Source: Meandrina meandrites (lineage: Eukaryota; Cnidaria; Anthozoa; Scleractinia; Meandrinidae). From it: DNA of 64,000 bases. Position 1 is the stretch's first letter, and every line of letters starts with the position of its first letter. Below are positions 46,263 to 57,786 of the stretch, in pieces. The notes below the pieces were generated by a model. It did not search any database, was not told the origin of the DNA, and was given only the letters and a program-made list of their open reading frames with translations. Made by a program: the position numbers and the translations under genes. The stretch covers positions 37,705,251-37,769,250 of the forward strand of contig OY855903.1 in assembly GCA_963693305.1 (NCBI GenBank), read 5' to 3'.

Positions 46263-46878
46263 CCAAGAACAATTTCTGGTGCTATGTGTTGATGTCTCTT
46301 TCTGTATTCTTCTTGTTCAAGTGCATTTAACGACTTTCGTTTTGAAGGGCATCAGACATCAGAATGGCCTTTCCGTAATCAATAAGCATTGGATGATAGT
46401 CCTTATTCACCATCGTCAGAAGAATATTGTTGCATTTAATGTCTCGATGAAGTAGACATTTTGAATGTAAATGTTTTAATGCCTGGCACAGCTGCAAGAT
46501 AATCTTTCCCACAGTGGCCTTTGAAAGAGACATAAAGCGACTGTAGAGGGCTTGGAACAAAGTGCAAGAAGAATTTTGTATTCCGCAGAAGTAGGACACA
46601 AGAAAATATGGTTTTTGAGTGACATTTACACCAAAAATATGTTGTACTGATGAGTGAGAGCATTTATCTATGACAGCTACTTCATGACTGACATCTTTAG
46701 CAGAAGACAGATTATTAAATACTTTTACAGCCACTGGGTGCTCTCATAATTTCTTTTTTGACACCTGCCAAATACACCATGCCCAAGCTCAATCGTTGTG
46801 TCATTACCGTTTTTGTCTGTTGGCGACATAAGCTCGTCCCATGTTATTTCTGAAACACTCGTGTCCAGTAAGAAAAAC
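46262..46878 (-). pseudogene. Protein kinase-like gene, interrupted
   Basis: From an acceptor at 46,879 on minus: ITWDELMSPTDK, glycine loop ELGHGVFGRC, VAVKVFNNLSSAKDVSHEVA (VAIK-type Lys), LHRDIKCNNILL (catalytic loop) and MLIDYGKA (DYG in place of DFG). After a frameshift near 46,340 comes HQHIAPEIVLGQP (APE motif), where it runs into Penelope sequence. One frameshift also lies near 46,730. The DYG variant plus frame damage suggest a non-functional copy of a multicopy kinase family. Confidence 0.65.
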
Positions 46879-47086
46879 ATCTGGAACAGAGGAACAGTAA
46901 AAATTAAAATAATGTTAATCAATATCTTATGTCTACCAAAAGGAGGAATTTGCATAATTTCCATCATGCACTGCTTTCAAAGTATATTATCAAACATTAG
47001 AACTCACATGACCAGTTTAGTTCAAGAAGGACGCTGTAGTGAAAAGCACCTTGCGATGTTAAAATCTTCGTCAAAATCGACTTATA

Positions 47087-48110
47087 ATGCTCCACTGTCG
47101 AGATATGAACGCAAGATTTGCAGTGACCGTGAAGAGTTTTCCGCTTCTGAAGCTCAAGTGCCTTTACGGACACATTTCTTTCATGTCAGAGTTGTCCGAG
47201 CGAAGAGTTGTCGTGTTCCCTGATAGCGATGTTGTTCTTTCAAAGCTGAAAGACGTCAAGTCACCTTGCTGCTTAGAAGTAAAATCAAGCGCAATATTTG
47301 AGGTAAGAATTGGCTTCAGCTATGAAGTCCTAAAGCCAGACAGTTTTTGATCGAGATGTCTTATATGTTTTTACTATCGATGGTCGATGGAATGTTTTCT
47401 CACATTCAAATTTTCGATAATTGTGTCAAAAAGTTGCTGCAGAAGAAACCGAAGATGATGATGATGCCCGAATTGCTGTTATTTGGGACTTTGATATTGT
47501 GGCAGGAATCACAGCAGCCGGATGTGTTGTGAGGCCTTTAGAAAAACCTGCAGAGACTCGCCTTCTTAGAGGTGTCATCCAACTGCACCGAGTTTCCACG
47601 TGTTGGCACTGTGATAATCAAATAATCAAATAATCACGACACAAAAAGAAGACGTGATCACCGAGCTGCTCGAAAACTTCGACATAGACAGCAACGTCAG
47701 CAGTGAACAAATTGATGAAGGAGAAGGCAAAAAAGAAGAGGAAGAACAAGAAAACGGTGTGGAAACTGCTGCTGAAAGAAATGGAGAAGGTACTGGGAGC
47801 AAAGACCAGACAAATAATTTGGAGTTATTTACCGAGGTTATGGGTTTAAAAGGTAGCAGTTACCATCTACGCTTTCAAAAGCAGCTGAAAAGCTGCAAAG
47901 AGCTTTTGATAAAAAAACGAAAGCCCAGCCCTTCGGTTTCACTTTGAACCTGCCAACAGACGAGATGAAAATGCCATTATAGTACAGGCTGAACATTATA
48001 GTACAGGCTACTGGTGTGAAAGAGTGGCAACCAATTGGCTACATACCTGGACAGAAAGTTCCTAAAGTGACTCTGGCAATTAGAAATAATGACATCCAAA
48101 TGGTTACTTT
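47087..48110 (+). pseudogene. HIRAN-like multicopy gene remnant
   Basis: Plus reading gives FPDSDVVLSKLKDVKSPCCL, then DDDDARIAVIWDFDIVAGIT and PAETRLLRGVIQLHRVSTCW, TELLENFDIDSNVSSEQIDE and an acidic run, then TEVMGLKGSSYHLRF and EWQPIGYIPGQKVPKVTLAI. The last resembles a HIRAN domain, which binds DNA ends in helicase-like proteins; that resemblance is from memory. Frame changes near 47,405 and 47,870 and a stop near 47,980 mark decay. Confidence 0.45.
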
Positions 48111-48302
48111 AAAAAAATGTTTTTTATCCAGCAATTCAGATATTTTCCATTAATTGCAGCAACTAAGTTGGGCAGGTGGCCAAGGAGCAAACAGGACTAC
48201 CAATACAATGAAAAAATATAATTGATCTTTTTATTTTTAATATTGCCATTTCGTTTTATATCCATGAGAACCCTACATGTACAACCCCTACTGTATATCT
48301 TA

Positions 48303-48535
48303 AATTCCAGTTATAAGCCCTCCCCGTTATAGGCACATCTAACTAAATACATCCAGCGTGAAGCCCCCCTGGACATGAGCCCTCCACTGGATGACAGAAC
48401 TGAATAGGGCCAAGTGCTGCTTTATTTTGACTTTAACATAAAAATGTACTTCGATCAACACTAGCGTGGCTGTTTTCAAAACATTTTTTCGTTCAGGTTA
48501 TAAGCCCCACATGGATATAAGCCCATCCGTTTTAA
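48303..48535. repeat. MITE X copy 1, left part (interrupted host of the Kolobok-like element)
   Basis: Begins AATTCCAGTTATAAGCCC after a TA (48,301-48,302). Contains several ATAAGCCC motifs. Its right part is 56,435-56,490, ending CTATAACTGGAATT then TA. The order of sequence blocks matches copy 2 at 51,226-51,555. Confidence 0.7.
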
Positions 48536-48609
48536 AGGGACACTGTCACGGGTTGACATGCGCAGAAGCGTTCACCCTCGCGGACTCATTTCTTTAGTCG
48601 GCCGCCATT

Positions 48610-49194
48610 ATGGAATCGTCGGTAAGTGTATAAAATTAGCATATACTTTGCATTTAAATTGAATTTAAGCAAAGAAACTGATTTAGAAGTCGATACACTA
48701 TTACTCAGGAACCCATCAGCACTGAAACAGCATTGTTCTGCAAATGTAAAAGCGCGTGTAGTACGAAAAGGAAAGGAAACAGTACACGTGGATGTCCTTG
48801 TAAAGGGAGAAATGTGTTCTGCAGTGACCATTGCAAGTGTGGAACCAGCAGCAAACCTTGCAGGAACAGGGTATGAATGGCTTTGAAATAAAGTAACTTC
48901 AAATATTGCGTCTAAAAGTTGGAAAAGGCATAATACTGATTCATGTTTACTGCTTCTTTAGGATTCACAGGGGCAGCCATCAGTTGCTGTCGAAACCCGA
49001 AGAGTAAGACCGAGGCAAGAAACTGGGTTTCGCCTTGCTTCAGGCTCCGCGGATGTGCCCACAGAAGAAGACGAACGAATAAAAGAAAACAACGACGTAA
49101 AGGTATTTTCATTATTCCCTTTGCCCTTTATTTTTTTCTGGTGATCTTGCCCGTGTCCTAGGGAGACTGGCATTTGTATGTAAAAGCATGGTAA
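48610..49194 (+). CDS. Small CXC-like cysteine-rich protein of the transposon (4 exons)
   Basis: Exons 48,610-48,621 (ATG GAA TCG TCG), 48,709-48,870, 48,962-49,102 and 49,162-49,194 join in phase 0 with donors GTAAGT, GTATGA, GTATTT and AG acceptors, giving about 115 residues. Exon 2 encodes FCKCKSACSTKR, RGCPCKGRNVFCSDHCKCG and KPCRNR: nine Cys in a CxC-x3-C...CxC-x6-C-x3-CxC-x6-C pattern like CXC (tesmin/TSO1) DNA-binding modules. Exon 3 is charged and probably disordered (TEEDERIKENNDVK). Exon 4 is the least certain. All frames are intact. A role in binding the transposon ends or regulating transposase is inference. Confidence 0.7.
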
Positions 49195-49871
49195 TAAACA
49201 AAGTCAGCTCAGTGCTCTAGCAGAGGCCACATGCCATAATTAACTAATTTTTTTTATTTCATGCGATATGATAACCTTTTCTATCATAAAATATGGGTTG
49301 CCAAAATGGCTTCCCATTTTTGAATAGAACTGGGTGCACACAACTATTGTATCTTACTTGTGAGTCAATGGCCACTCTGCAATAGCACACAGCTTTAGCT
49401 TTTAGCAGTTTCACACTTTATATAATTGTTTGGTTGCTGTTCTCTAACCATTTATAATAGTATTACGTGTAGAGCTGTATTTCTTCATGATCAATGGGAA
49501 TGTAGTTTTGAAGTGCAGAGCTACTTCGACCAATAACTTATTGACATAAACTGAGTGTGATTCATGTAATTTTAGATCAATAAAAGTTTAAATTGTTTTT
49601 CTATTATTTATCAATTCAACTGTGCATTTTGTATTGGATAGATAAAATGTACACAATGATAATTTGTTGATAAACAAGAATAAACAGGTCTTACAATGTA
49701 CATCATTTGTGCTTTCTCTTGGACAGATATGGAATGATAATCATTTAATTTTGAAAACTGCTTTTTTCAATGTTTACCTAGGTAACAGTACTTAGATAAA
49801 AATATCTAAACACATCTCATCGTAAAGGACAATGACCGAACAATATCAAAAATTGGGACTGCATGACAAGA
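49195..49871. other. Gap between the two convergent transposon genes
   Basis: AT-rich and non-coding on both strands; several AATAAA-like hexamers (for example near 49,579) could serve as polyadenylation signals. Confidence 0.4.
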
Positions 49872-51225
49872 TCACCCTATGGATGACATTTCACCCTCGA
49901 CCTCACTAGCTGCTGGCTTGGATGGTGCAATAAACCTGCTTTTTCTTATCAAAAGTTCCTTTGATGAAGGTGGAGGCTTGGCAGCAATAGTGGGTGCCAG
50001 AAGACGTGGGTCACTATCGTTCAACGACACATTGTGTGTCACGAGGTCGTTATCCTCCTTCCTTGCATGAAAGATTCTAGAGATAAGTAGTGGGATGTAC
50101 TCATAACTTTTGTCTTGCTTGACTGTTTTAAGGTCCCACTGCTGCGTTCTCTGATTATACTTTCTGGATGTGATCTCATTTCCAGATTTGTTTGTTGCTG
50201 GTGGCAGGTTCAAATGGAAATTCCAGTCCATTGTTGCAATGTATTTCCTTGCCTTGTATGCCTTATAACTGACATGAAAAAGTTACAAAAATCCTAATCA
50301 TTTTTTAATTACTCTACTATCAATTGCATTACTAATCAATCCCTTCCCCATCCTTTGAAAAAATACCGTCCATCTTTTACATACCACATTTCTGATAAAA
50401 ACTTTGATTATACAATCAAAATGTTTAGGTAAGATAATGATAGGCACTTCACATCTCACTATATGGTTTTAGATTTGTTTTCTAATCCATGCAGTGTGCC
50501 TTGTCATAAAGTGATCATTTATTTTTCAGTCATTGGACCCATAAAAGAGCCACTCATTACACTACAAATCTATATGTAGTTATTGTTCATGAATTATACA
50601 TGTACATCTAGATTAACCGTTACCTCAGCGGTGTTCTCTTTGGTGTGTAGACAAGAGTAAGGCTATTTGCACATTCAATTTTGCCTGTGTGCCTAAAGAA
50701 ACAAAAAGGGGAATGCATATATATATATAACAAGGTGTATACAGTCTCAAAGAGCCTGATGTTGTGACAATCTGCCTGCTTGCATTTGTAGTGCCCTGGT
50801 TCAAAGAACATGTTTCTAACACTGGAAAAAAATAAGCAAATAAAAGTTTCAAATTTTCATTCAAAAAATTATCTTTGGTTCTAGTTTTCATTGATTTTTA
50901 ATTTTGATTGTCTGAAACTCGTTGTCATTAGCTCAAAAAAAAAGGAATGACCTCAAGACATTCAACTATGGATACATGTCTAATTTTACCTGAATCTCAC
51001 ATAAAACTTGAAACTGTCGAGCAGCTCTGGGTTTAGGATTACTTTCTGCAGTTCTTCAAAGTCTTTGTCACGCCGGTCGAACCATGGCAAGTTAGGGTCA
51101 TGACTTTCATCATCGTGGTCACATCTGCCACCCACCCACTCATGTGAATTGCACACATGGTGCAATAGGCCAATCCATTTGCTCTAAATGTAATTACATC
51201 ATGCTAAATTAAAACCGATACTGTA

Positions 51226-51555
51226 AAATTCCAGTAATAACCCCCCTTCCCCCCCCCCCCCCCCCGCTTATAAGCCCATCTACCTGGAAACAATAAACTA
51301 CATCCAGCCATAAGCTCCCACCCCCCCCCCCCCCCCCAAAAAAAAAAAAACATACATGTATACATACACTGTATGGATAAGCCCCCCTCTGTTGGATGAC
51401 ACTACTTCGATCACCACTGCTGTGGTTCATTTCGAAACAATTATTTTTTGTTCCACTTATAAGCCCCCAGGTTACATAAGCCCCTCCACTGATAGGCCCA
51501 CCCAAAACCCCTTACAAAGTTGTATAAGCCCAGGGTTTGTTTATAACTGGAATTT
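51226..51555. repeat. MITE X copy 2, inside a transposase intron
   Basis: AAATTCCAGTAATAACCCC...TTTATAACTGGAATTT flanked by TA (51,224-51,225 and 51,556-51,557). Contains two poly(C) tracts (near 51,250 and 51,317) and repeated ATAAGCCC motifs. Confidence 0.75.
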
Positions 51556-51651
51556 TATGGTTTTAGCAAAACAGAAGCCATGAACATTGTTGGGGCAAGC
51601 CGCAAATGTGGCTTTTTCATCTTAATTCCATCGCAATACAAAATTAAGGTA

Positions 51652-53511
51652 CAGTATTGTGCAAAAGTAATGCAAACAAAATGCGCGAATTTCATTCTTT
51701 GTTTCCCCGACTTTTCGTCGAAAGTACGCGTGAAAATTCGAGCAGAAATTCGCGGTGCTTGGAGCGACAATTCGCTAAAACAAAGGCCGATATTTCGACA
51801 AATTTCCGTGACCTCAACGACAATTCGCGATCAATAGCGCTAATTCGCAAGTCCATTTACGAAATTTCGCTACGCACTAAATGGTTGTTTGTGAGTCTTC
51901 AACAAGCGATTGATACGACCATGTGGTTATGTAACTTACACGAAAAATAGCTTGGAATTGTTCGGCGGAACTGCGTGCTTCAAATATCGTAAAATACTCT
52001 GGTAAAAGGAAGGTTTTTATTCTGTACAACTTACACTGCCATTAATTTAATAGTACTAAGGTATTTTCTTAGTAGAAAACATGAGGAAAGCAGCAATTCG
52101 CAATGACAATAATATTAACATATCACGGCAGCGTGAAACAGCGTAAAATCGCTTTCAAAACTACAGAATTCAAACCACTAAATGAACACAAGCAACGCTT
52201 TCTACGCTTTCCTTTACTTTTAATGTCAATAAACACACTCCTTTCTATTTTCTGAAGCACAGTAGTAATTTTCTTAAGCTATAAACAGAACTCAAAACAA
52301 AGCGGCTGTACGCACTGAAGGAAGTCTCGGAAAAACATGCGTATCAGATAACAACACATTTGTGTCAAAACTGCTCGCTTCAAAAGCGTAAAATTCTGAA
52401 CTAAGGATTGATAAATGAAAGAAACTTGAAAGAAACTTTGTTTTGAATTAAATTTCATTTAAGATGAAGCCAAGAAATGTATTCAAAAGCATCAAAACAT
52501 CGCAAATTACAAAGCCGTGTAATTCTGCACAATTATTCACATGTTCACGCTGAAAGTGAAAGTTTTTGTTTTAGCCAACGGCTTTTGCGGTCAATTCTTC
52601 ACTCAATGGCTTAACTGTCCCTCTGAAAAATCCATCATATTCAAAGCAATACTGTGTATTACCATTTTTGTTTTCAAAGGTCTTGAGAAGCTGCATTAAG
52701 TCCATGCACAGGTCCGTGATTTGCATTCAAAACGCATTTCGAAGTGCCATGACACCATGTCTCCATGGCCGTGGAAGGAGCAGGAAGATCGAAGGAAGAT
52801 GAATCCGTCCTCAACAAGTTTAAAACACTCTGTACTCCATGATCGTTTTAATCGTGCTATTCGTTAGACTGCTTCAAAACGAATGAAAACACGCACACAT
52901 GATAGATAACATGTAAACTATTCGCTGATTTCTAAGAAACCGATGCTGTTGCAACGAGGCCGAGCAGAGACTGGGGTCACGTCGGGAAACAGCGTGTGTT
53001 TACACTTCCTTTCTAGTCATCAGGAACAAGTTTTTGCTAGAATTGCAATACTTTGGTCTTTACGGATCTTTTTAACAGTTAACACTTGGCGGAGAAGAAC
53101 CAGGTAAGATTATTTTAATCTATGGTGTTGATTGTAACCTCGAGCCACAAAATTATTCCGGCTTTGTTTTACGCTAGCGTTATGGAATGAAGATTCGTGT
53201 GTTTTACTCACAGTGCTCTCATAGCGTACTTTGCAGTAAATGTAAAGATCAACAGGCCGAAAAGTCGCTCAAAAGTTCGCAGCGAATTATCGGGGAGAGC
53301 GAATTATCGCTCGAAAGTTCGCGGCAGCTGATCGTGCTCGGCGAATTATCATTCGAATTTTCGCGCGACTCAAAACAATAGGTGTCACGAAAATGTGGAG
53401 AAATATCGCGGAAATATCGCTCGGAGCGAAATTTCTTTGAAAAGGCCCGAAAAGCCACGAAAAGCCACGAATTTCGTCAAAATTCGTTTGCATTACTTTT
53501 GCACAATACTG
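51652..53511. mobile_element. Non-autonomous mariner/Tc1-like element, 1.86 kb
   Basis: Perfect inverted ends CAGTATTGTGCAAAAGTAAT...ATTACTTTTGCACAATACTG with TA on both sides (51,650-51,651; 53,512-53,513); identity continues a few bases inside (GCAAAC). The CAGT...CAAAAGT start is typical of Tc1/mariner. No transposase frame is present. Both subterminal regions (about 51,680-51,870 and 53,265-53,490) are dense in GCGAATT/AATTCGC motifs. It lies in the intron between transposase exons 6 and 7. Confidence 0.85.
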
Positions 53512-56434
53512 TAAGGTAGGTTGATTTACCTACCTTCATTTTTCGCAGAGCCTCTTCATCAGAAGTACTTTCGTTTTCCTTGCAAGTACTGCTGCAGTGC
53601 CAAAAGTGACGAATAATGTGGTCTGACCACAATTTCACTTTGCTCATTGACTTGCTTTGACCAAGCTAAAATGTCATAGAAAAATAATATCAATGAACTA
53701 CTGCAGTTGGTAGACCTTAAGTGAAGTGTAAATATAAAATTGTATATTTTTTATTTGTACATGCACACCTTTGCCAGGCATTTTCTAATACTCTTTGCTT
53801 TGTGCCAGACGTCAAGGCTATGAAACACATCTTCAAAATCATTGGCTGCAAGATATGTTTAAACAAAAAAAATGGAAATTTAGTTTATAATTATAAATTG
53901 TTATTGCTGTCTGAAAGAGCTGCAAGGTTCCAATTCACTGTTAGTAATGTATACAATAATATTGTTGACAAAACCAAACACATACACATGTATTATATAA
54001 ATCCATTTATTGGCATGGCAGTCTACATACAATGTGGTGTCTTTTCTAACAACTATCATCCTAAAACTGCAGCAAAAAAGTGAACAAAATTTAATCACAA
54101 TGCAAAAAGGGAAATAATATAATGCTCAGCAGCAACCTTTTTTGCAGAATTTACTGAGGTGAGCTCACATATTTAATTCAAATCATTCTGCCAAGATAAA
54201 GGTGGGCACAAATTGACTACTAAAAAATTATACTTACCAATCATCTTTTTAATTGATGCAGATGCATCAGTAGCAACTTCTACTACATCCAGTACTCTCT
54301 TCAATCTAGTCAGGGCATTCTTCAATGCTACCTTTTCCATGTTTGTTGAAGCCAGGCCTACTTGTCCCTGACTTCAACCTCCAGAATATAGCCAGATGTT
54401 ATTTCCATTAAGAAATAACAAAGATTTTTGGCAGTGAACCCAGGTGAGTCACACTGCCCATCACTGCCCACAACAACCTTTTCACCCAGAAACTCCTTCA
54501 GCAACTCACCTCGCATCCAGCCCCACCACTCCTCAACAGCAGGAAACAAATAAAGCCGCTGCATTCGATAGAATGTTGACTCAGACAAGAAGGACAGGCC
54601 AAGAAACTCATTCATCCTGCTTATTTTGCCAAAATTATTTCCAGATAACAGAATTGCTGCTGCATACTGGAGGTTATTGGCATAAACCCCATTTACCTCT
54701 CTAGATGAGGTGAACTTAAAGACATGCCCTGCCTGGCACGTGGCCGTAACCACAACAGTGGCACCAACAAAATGGTGCTTGACCTTAGGGACTTTACAAC
54801 AACCTTGTGTTCTACAACACCGCATAAACAAGTCAAGGAAGAGATCCAAAGAACATAAAAACTTTTTCTCTGTAACCATTTTCAATTCATGCCGAAAACT
54901 ATTCCAATCCTCCCCTCTACTCAGTTTTCGATGGGGACCATACACGGGTCCATCTTCAACCTCCGCAATTGGGGTCGGGATAGCAACATCGGGCTCCATT
55001 TCATGATGAGCATGGTCACCAGTACTGACTTCTTCATCCAATAGCTGGAGTTCACCATTTTCATCATCCAGTGAATCATTTTCATTGTAATGCACACTTA
55101 AAAAGATAGAAACAAAAATACTATTTGAATAATAACCCTGAGATAAACAAATGGCGGGGAAACATGTAATACAAACTTCTGCAATTTCACAATGCCATTT
55201 CAATTAAGTTTTTCAAAGATCACCCTAGAGGGGCACCAGCAACCTAAATGACCCCATATCAAAATCTTTATGTAAAATAACTAAATAATAATTATTTATT
55301 AAACATGTATGTATCTCGTGCAAATGCACATGTACTAACATTGAATCCTCTGAGTAACTTTCACTTTCTTCAGAACTACTTTCCTCATTCAAGTCTCTTA
55401 TGGCAGAATTGAAGAGTTCTCTGTAACTGCTGGGAAAAAACAACATCCTTTTTATACAAATGATTTGACACAAACATTCCTTTCGTAGAGAAATATTTAC
55501 AAAAGAAATAACAGCCAGGGATATATCTTGTTCAGCATACAATGTACATGAAAATGATTTTTTTTTTAATTTTGCTAGGATTGCTTTTTACAGTCTTCTG
55601 ATTGACAAGCCTGTAGACTTGGAACTCGTGATTGAATAAGAATTAAAGTTGTTTGTTTTGTGAACAAAGGAAAATGGTGAACGTGAAAAAAACTTTTGGA
55701 GTTAGGAAGATAACCAAAACAAACACAACACAAATGATACTGCATATGGTGCACATAATATGTCATAAACTACAGCTTATCCATATATATCTTAACAGAT
55801 TCCAGTAAACATGAAGAGACAAAGAATCATATCTGGTCCTGTTAAGAAGAATCATTTGAGGACAAATAAATTAAACAGGTTGACCCAAAAGCAACAAAAC
55901 TGACTTTCTTTAGTCGAGCGAACGCACCTTCATCGTCACTTTCAATATCTTCAATCGCACGTGGCACATGTTGTTGTTGTTGCTTCGAGACACTTGAAAT
56001 ATCTTCCAGTTCTCTACAGGAACAACCACAGATACTTTTTAATGAATAATGCATCATAAAAAAAGCATATAAATCCAAAGAATACAAAAACATGTCCTAC
56101 CTTCGACGGTATTCCAGACACAACAAATGAGCTGCGAAATTGCTGTCACTGAAGGATTCGTATCCTGCATCAAATTTTGCCTGAAGCCACGAATTAAAAA
56201 TTCTCTCTTCTAGATAAATACGTTTATGGCTTTTCAACCACGATTTCTTGTATTTCCCTCTGTCTTCGTACTTTTTTTCTGTCCCGAGTTGTTTCTTTTC
56301 CCGCCGTGTCCGGATCCTCCGCTAGTCGACGCCATCTTGAAAGTATGAGTGTTGAACTTGAAAAAGTCAGGCTGACTTTTTCAAGTTTTGGTCGGACTCT
56401 CGGGCATGCGCAGTTCGTGACAGTTTCCCTTTAA

Positions 56435-56490
56435 ACCCCTTAAGAAGTTGCAAAAGCCCAGGGCCTAGCCCAGAGCCTATAACTGGAATT
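56435..56490. repeat. MITE X copy 1, right part
   Basis: Continues from the right TTAA as ACCCCTTAAGAAGTTGCAAA, AGCCCAGGG and ends CTATAACTGGAATT followed by TA, colinear with the last 80 bases of copy 2. Confidence 0.7.
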
Positions 56491-57786
56491 TAGGTCGTTT
56501 ATGAGGGGGCAGCTAAGTTGGCATTTTGATGTTTAGAATGTTTCCGAGAGGGGGTGAGTTGACACTCTCACGAATAGTAATGAAAAATATGGGTTATTTT
56601 TTATCATGTTGCAACTTTCATGGATTCCTTCCTATGCAGAAGGTTTTGATTCAACTCGTCAACCAAAAAAAGGGGGGGGGGGGGGGGGGTCATTACAACT
56701 TTTCTCAAAGTGTGTCCTTTCCCCAGTTAACTATACAACTATTTTAATGTACTCTTTCAGCTTAAGTCCTCTGCCAAAGTCTTCCCACAAAAGAAAATAT
56801 GAGCCTTCCACTTTTGGCCACCCAAAAATTAGAGAAAGTTAAAGCAGTGTTTTGTCATCTGTAAATTATTTCTTTATTTCACTAGTGTTGTATCACTCAA
56901 AGTTTCCATTTTATTGCGTACCAATTGTTGTGATTGGTATAAATAAATTTCAATTTTTATTAATATTTAAGATAGTAAATAGTGTCTGCAATATAGCTAT
57001 CATTACTATTGTACCATTAAAACAAAAATCAGGTTCATTTTAAGATTTAAGCCAAGTTGGCTTGTTTAATTGTCATGGTCAAGTTGCAATAACTGTACAG
57101 TCAAGCATGTGCGATTTTTCTAATGAAACTAATAACCATTTTTTTGGTATAAATGTACCATTGTATTATAGAAATAACTAAATAAGATAAGAAAAAAAAT
57201 TGTGGTGCAATCACTTGAAATCGTTTCATAAAGGGTAGCAAAGGGGCTTGGTTATCCCATTTCACACAAATTTTAACTAAATTCTCGTGTCACATATACT
57301 TGAAACAGCAGAATTTACAAATCATGTCTAGCTATTTGCATGCGTCACAGTCTAACTTTTGCCCAATTTTTATGCGTCACGGTCATGTTTTTGCCCTTAT
57401 CAAGTCTTACGCTTTAACCCTTTGCTACCCTTTTCGTAATGAATCTATAGCATTTATTACCAATGCCTCTGTACAATATATACATAAAAATTAACAATAG
57501 CTGATAGACATCTGAACCTGGTTTCTGCACAAATTAATTATTTATTAAAATTTATGAAACCTTTCAAATAGAATTCACAGATTGCGTGGTACAAATTGGT
57601 TCTAAGTAGTTAAAATTTTACGCTTAAGAGATGTACAATACAATTAGGGGAATGACCTTAAGTACCACAGTCACTTGTTGATTCAGTTTGCATATGACTG
57701 CAAATAGTTATACAAACCCATATGATGTATTGACAAAAAGATCCAGAAGATCATTAAATGTGATGCTTAACCGGTCTACTTTTGGG
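56491..57786. other. AT-rich flank with a short inverted repeat
   Basis: A poly(G) run of about 20 bases lies near 56,671. Perfect 16-bp inverted copies AAAGGGTAGCAAAGGG (57,230-57,245) and CCCTTTGCTACCCTTT (57,418-57,433) enclose about 170 bp, possibly a small MITE without a clear target duplication. No gene seen. Confidence 0.4.

Larger units (their letters stand above)
49872..56335 (-). pseudogene. Kolobok-like transposase gene, at least 9 exons, two apparent frameshifts
   Basis: Minus exons: 56,335-56,101, 56,013-55,928, about 55,429-55,340, 55,096-54,238, 53,845-53,769, 53,665-53,534, 51,183-50,990, 50,692-50,624 and 50,268-49,872. Most junctions are GT-AG and phase-consistent; exon 2 to 3 is not resolved. 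Motifs: SFSDSNFAAHLLCLEYRR (exon 1), an acidic linker, CQAGHVFKF, VVVGSDGQCDSPGFTAKNLC (about 54,475), HSLDVWHKAKS (exon 5), DHIIRHFWHC, GLLHHVCNSHEW...CDH (exon 7), HTGKIECAN and a C-terminus with RKYNQRTQQWD. I recall this as a Kolobok-type or PTHR31751-type protein. Exon 1 needs one extra A in an A7 run to stay in frame, and exon 4 shifts after EVRDK, so this copy is probably dead or the assembly has indels. Confidence 0.7.
48536..56430. mobile_element. Kolobok-like DNA transposon, 7.9 kb, two convergent genes
   Basis: Bounded by TTAA at 48,532-48,535 and 56,431-56,434. Terminal inverted repeats: left AGGGACACTGTCACG, right (reverse complement) AGGGAAACTGTCACG, with looser similarity beyond (both have TGCGCA shortly inside). 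The flanks rejoin to a contiguous MITE X when the insert and one TTAA are removed. A small plus-strand gene starts 74 bp inside the left end. The transposase gene starts about 95 bp inside the right end on minus. So each end carries a start region and the two genes face each other. TTAA plus the DGxxDSPG protein is why I call it Kolobok-like. Confidence 0.85.

Noticed and set aside
47654..47947. Separate acidic protein
   Set aside because: The acidic run is the middle of the HIRAN-like remnant, continuous in sense with segments on both sides.
51580..51837. Coding frame at the left side of the mariner-like element
   Set aside because: It crosses the element boundary and reflects the GCGAATT-type motif array rather than a protein.
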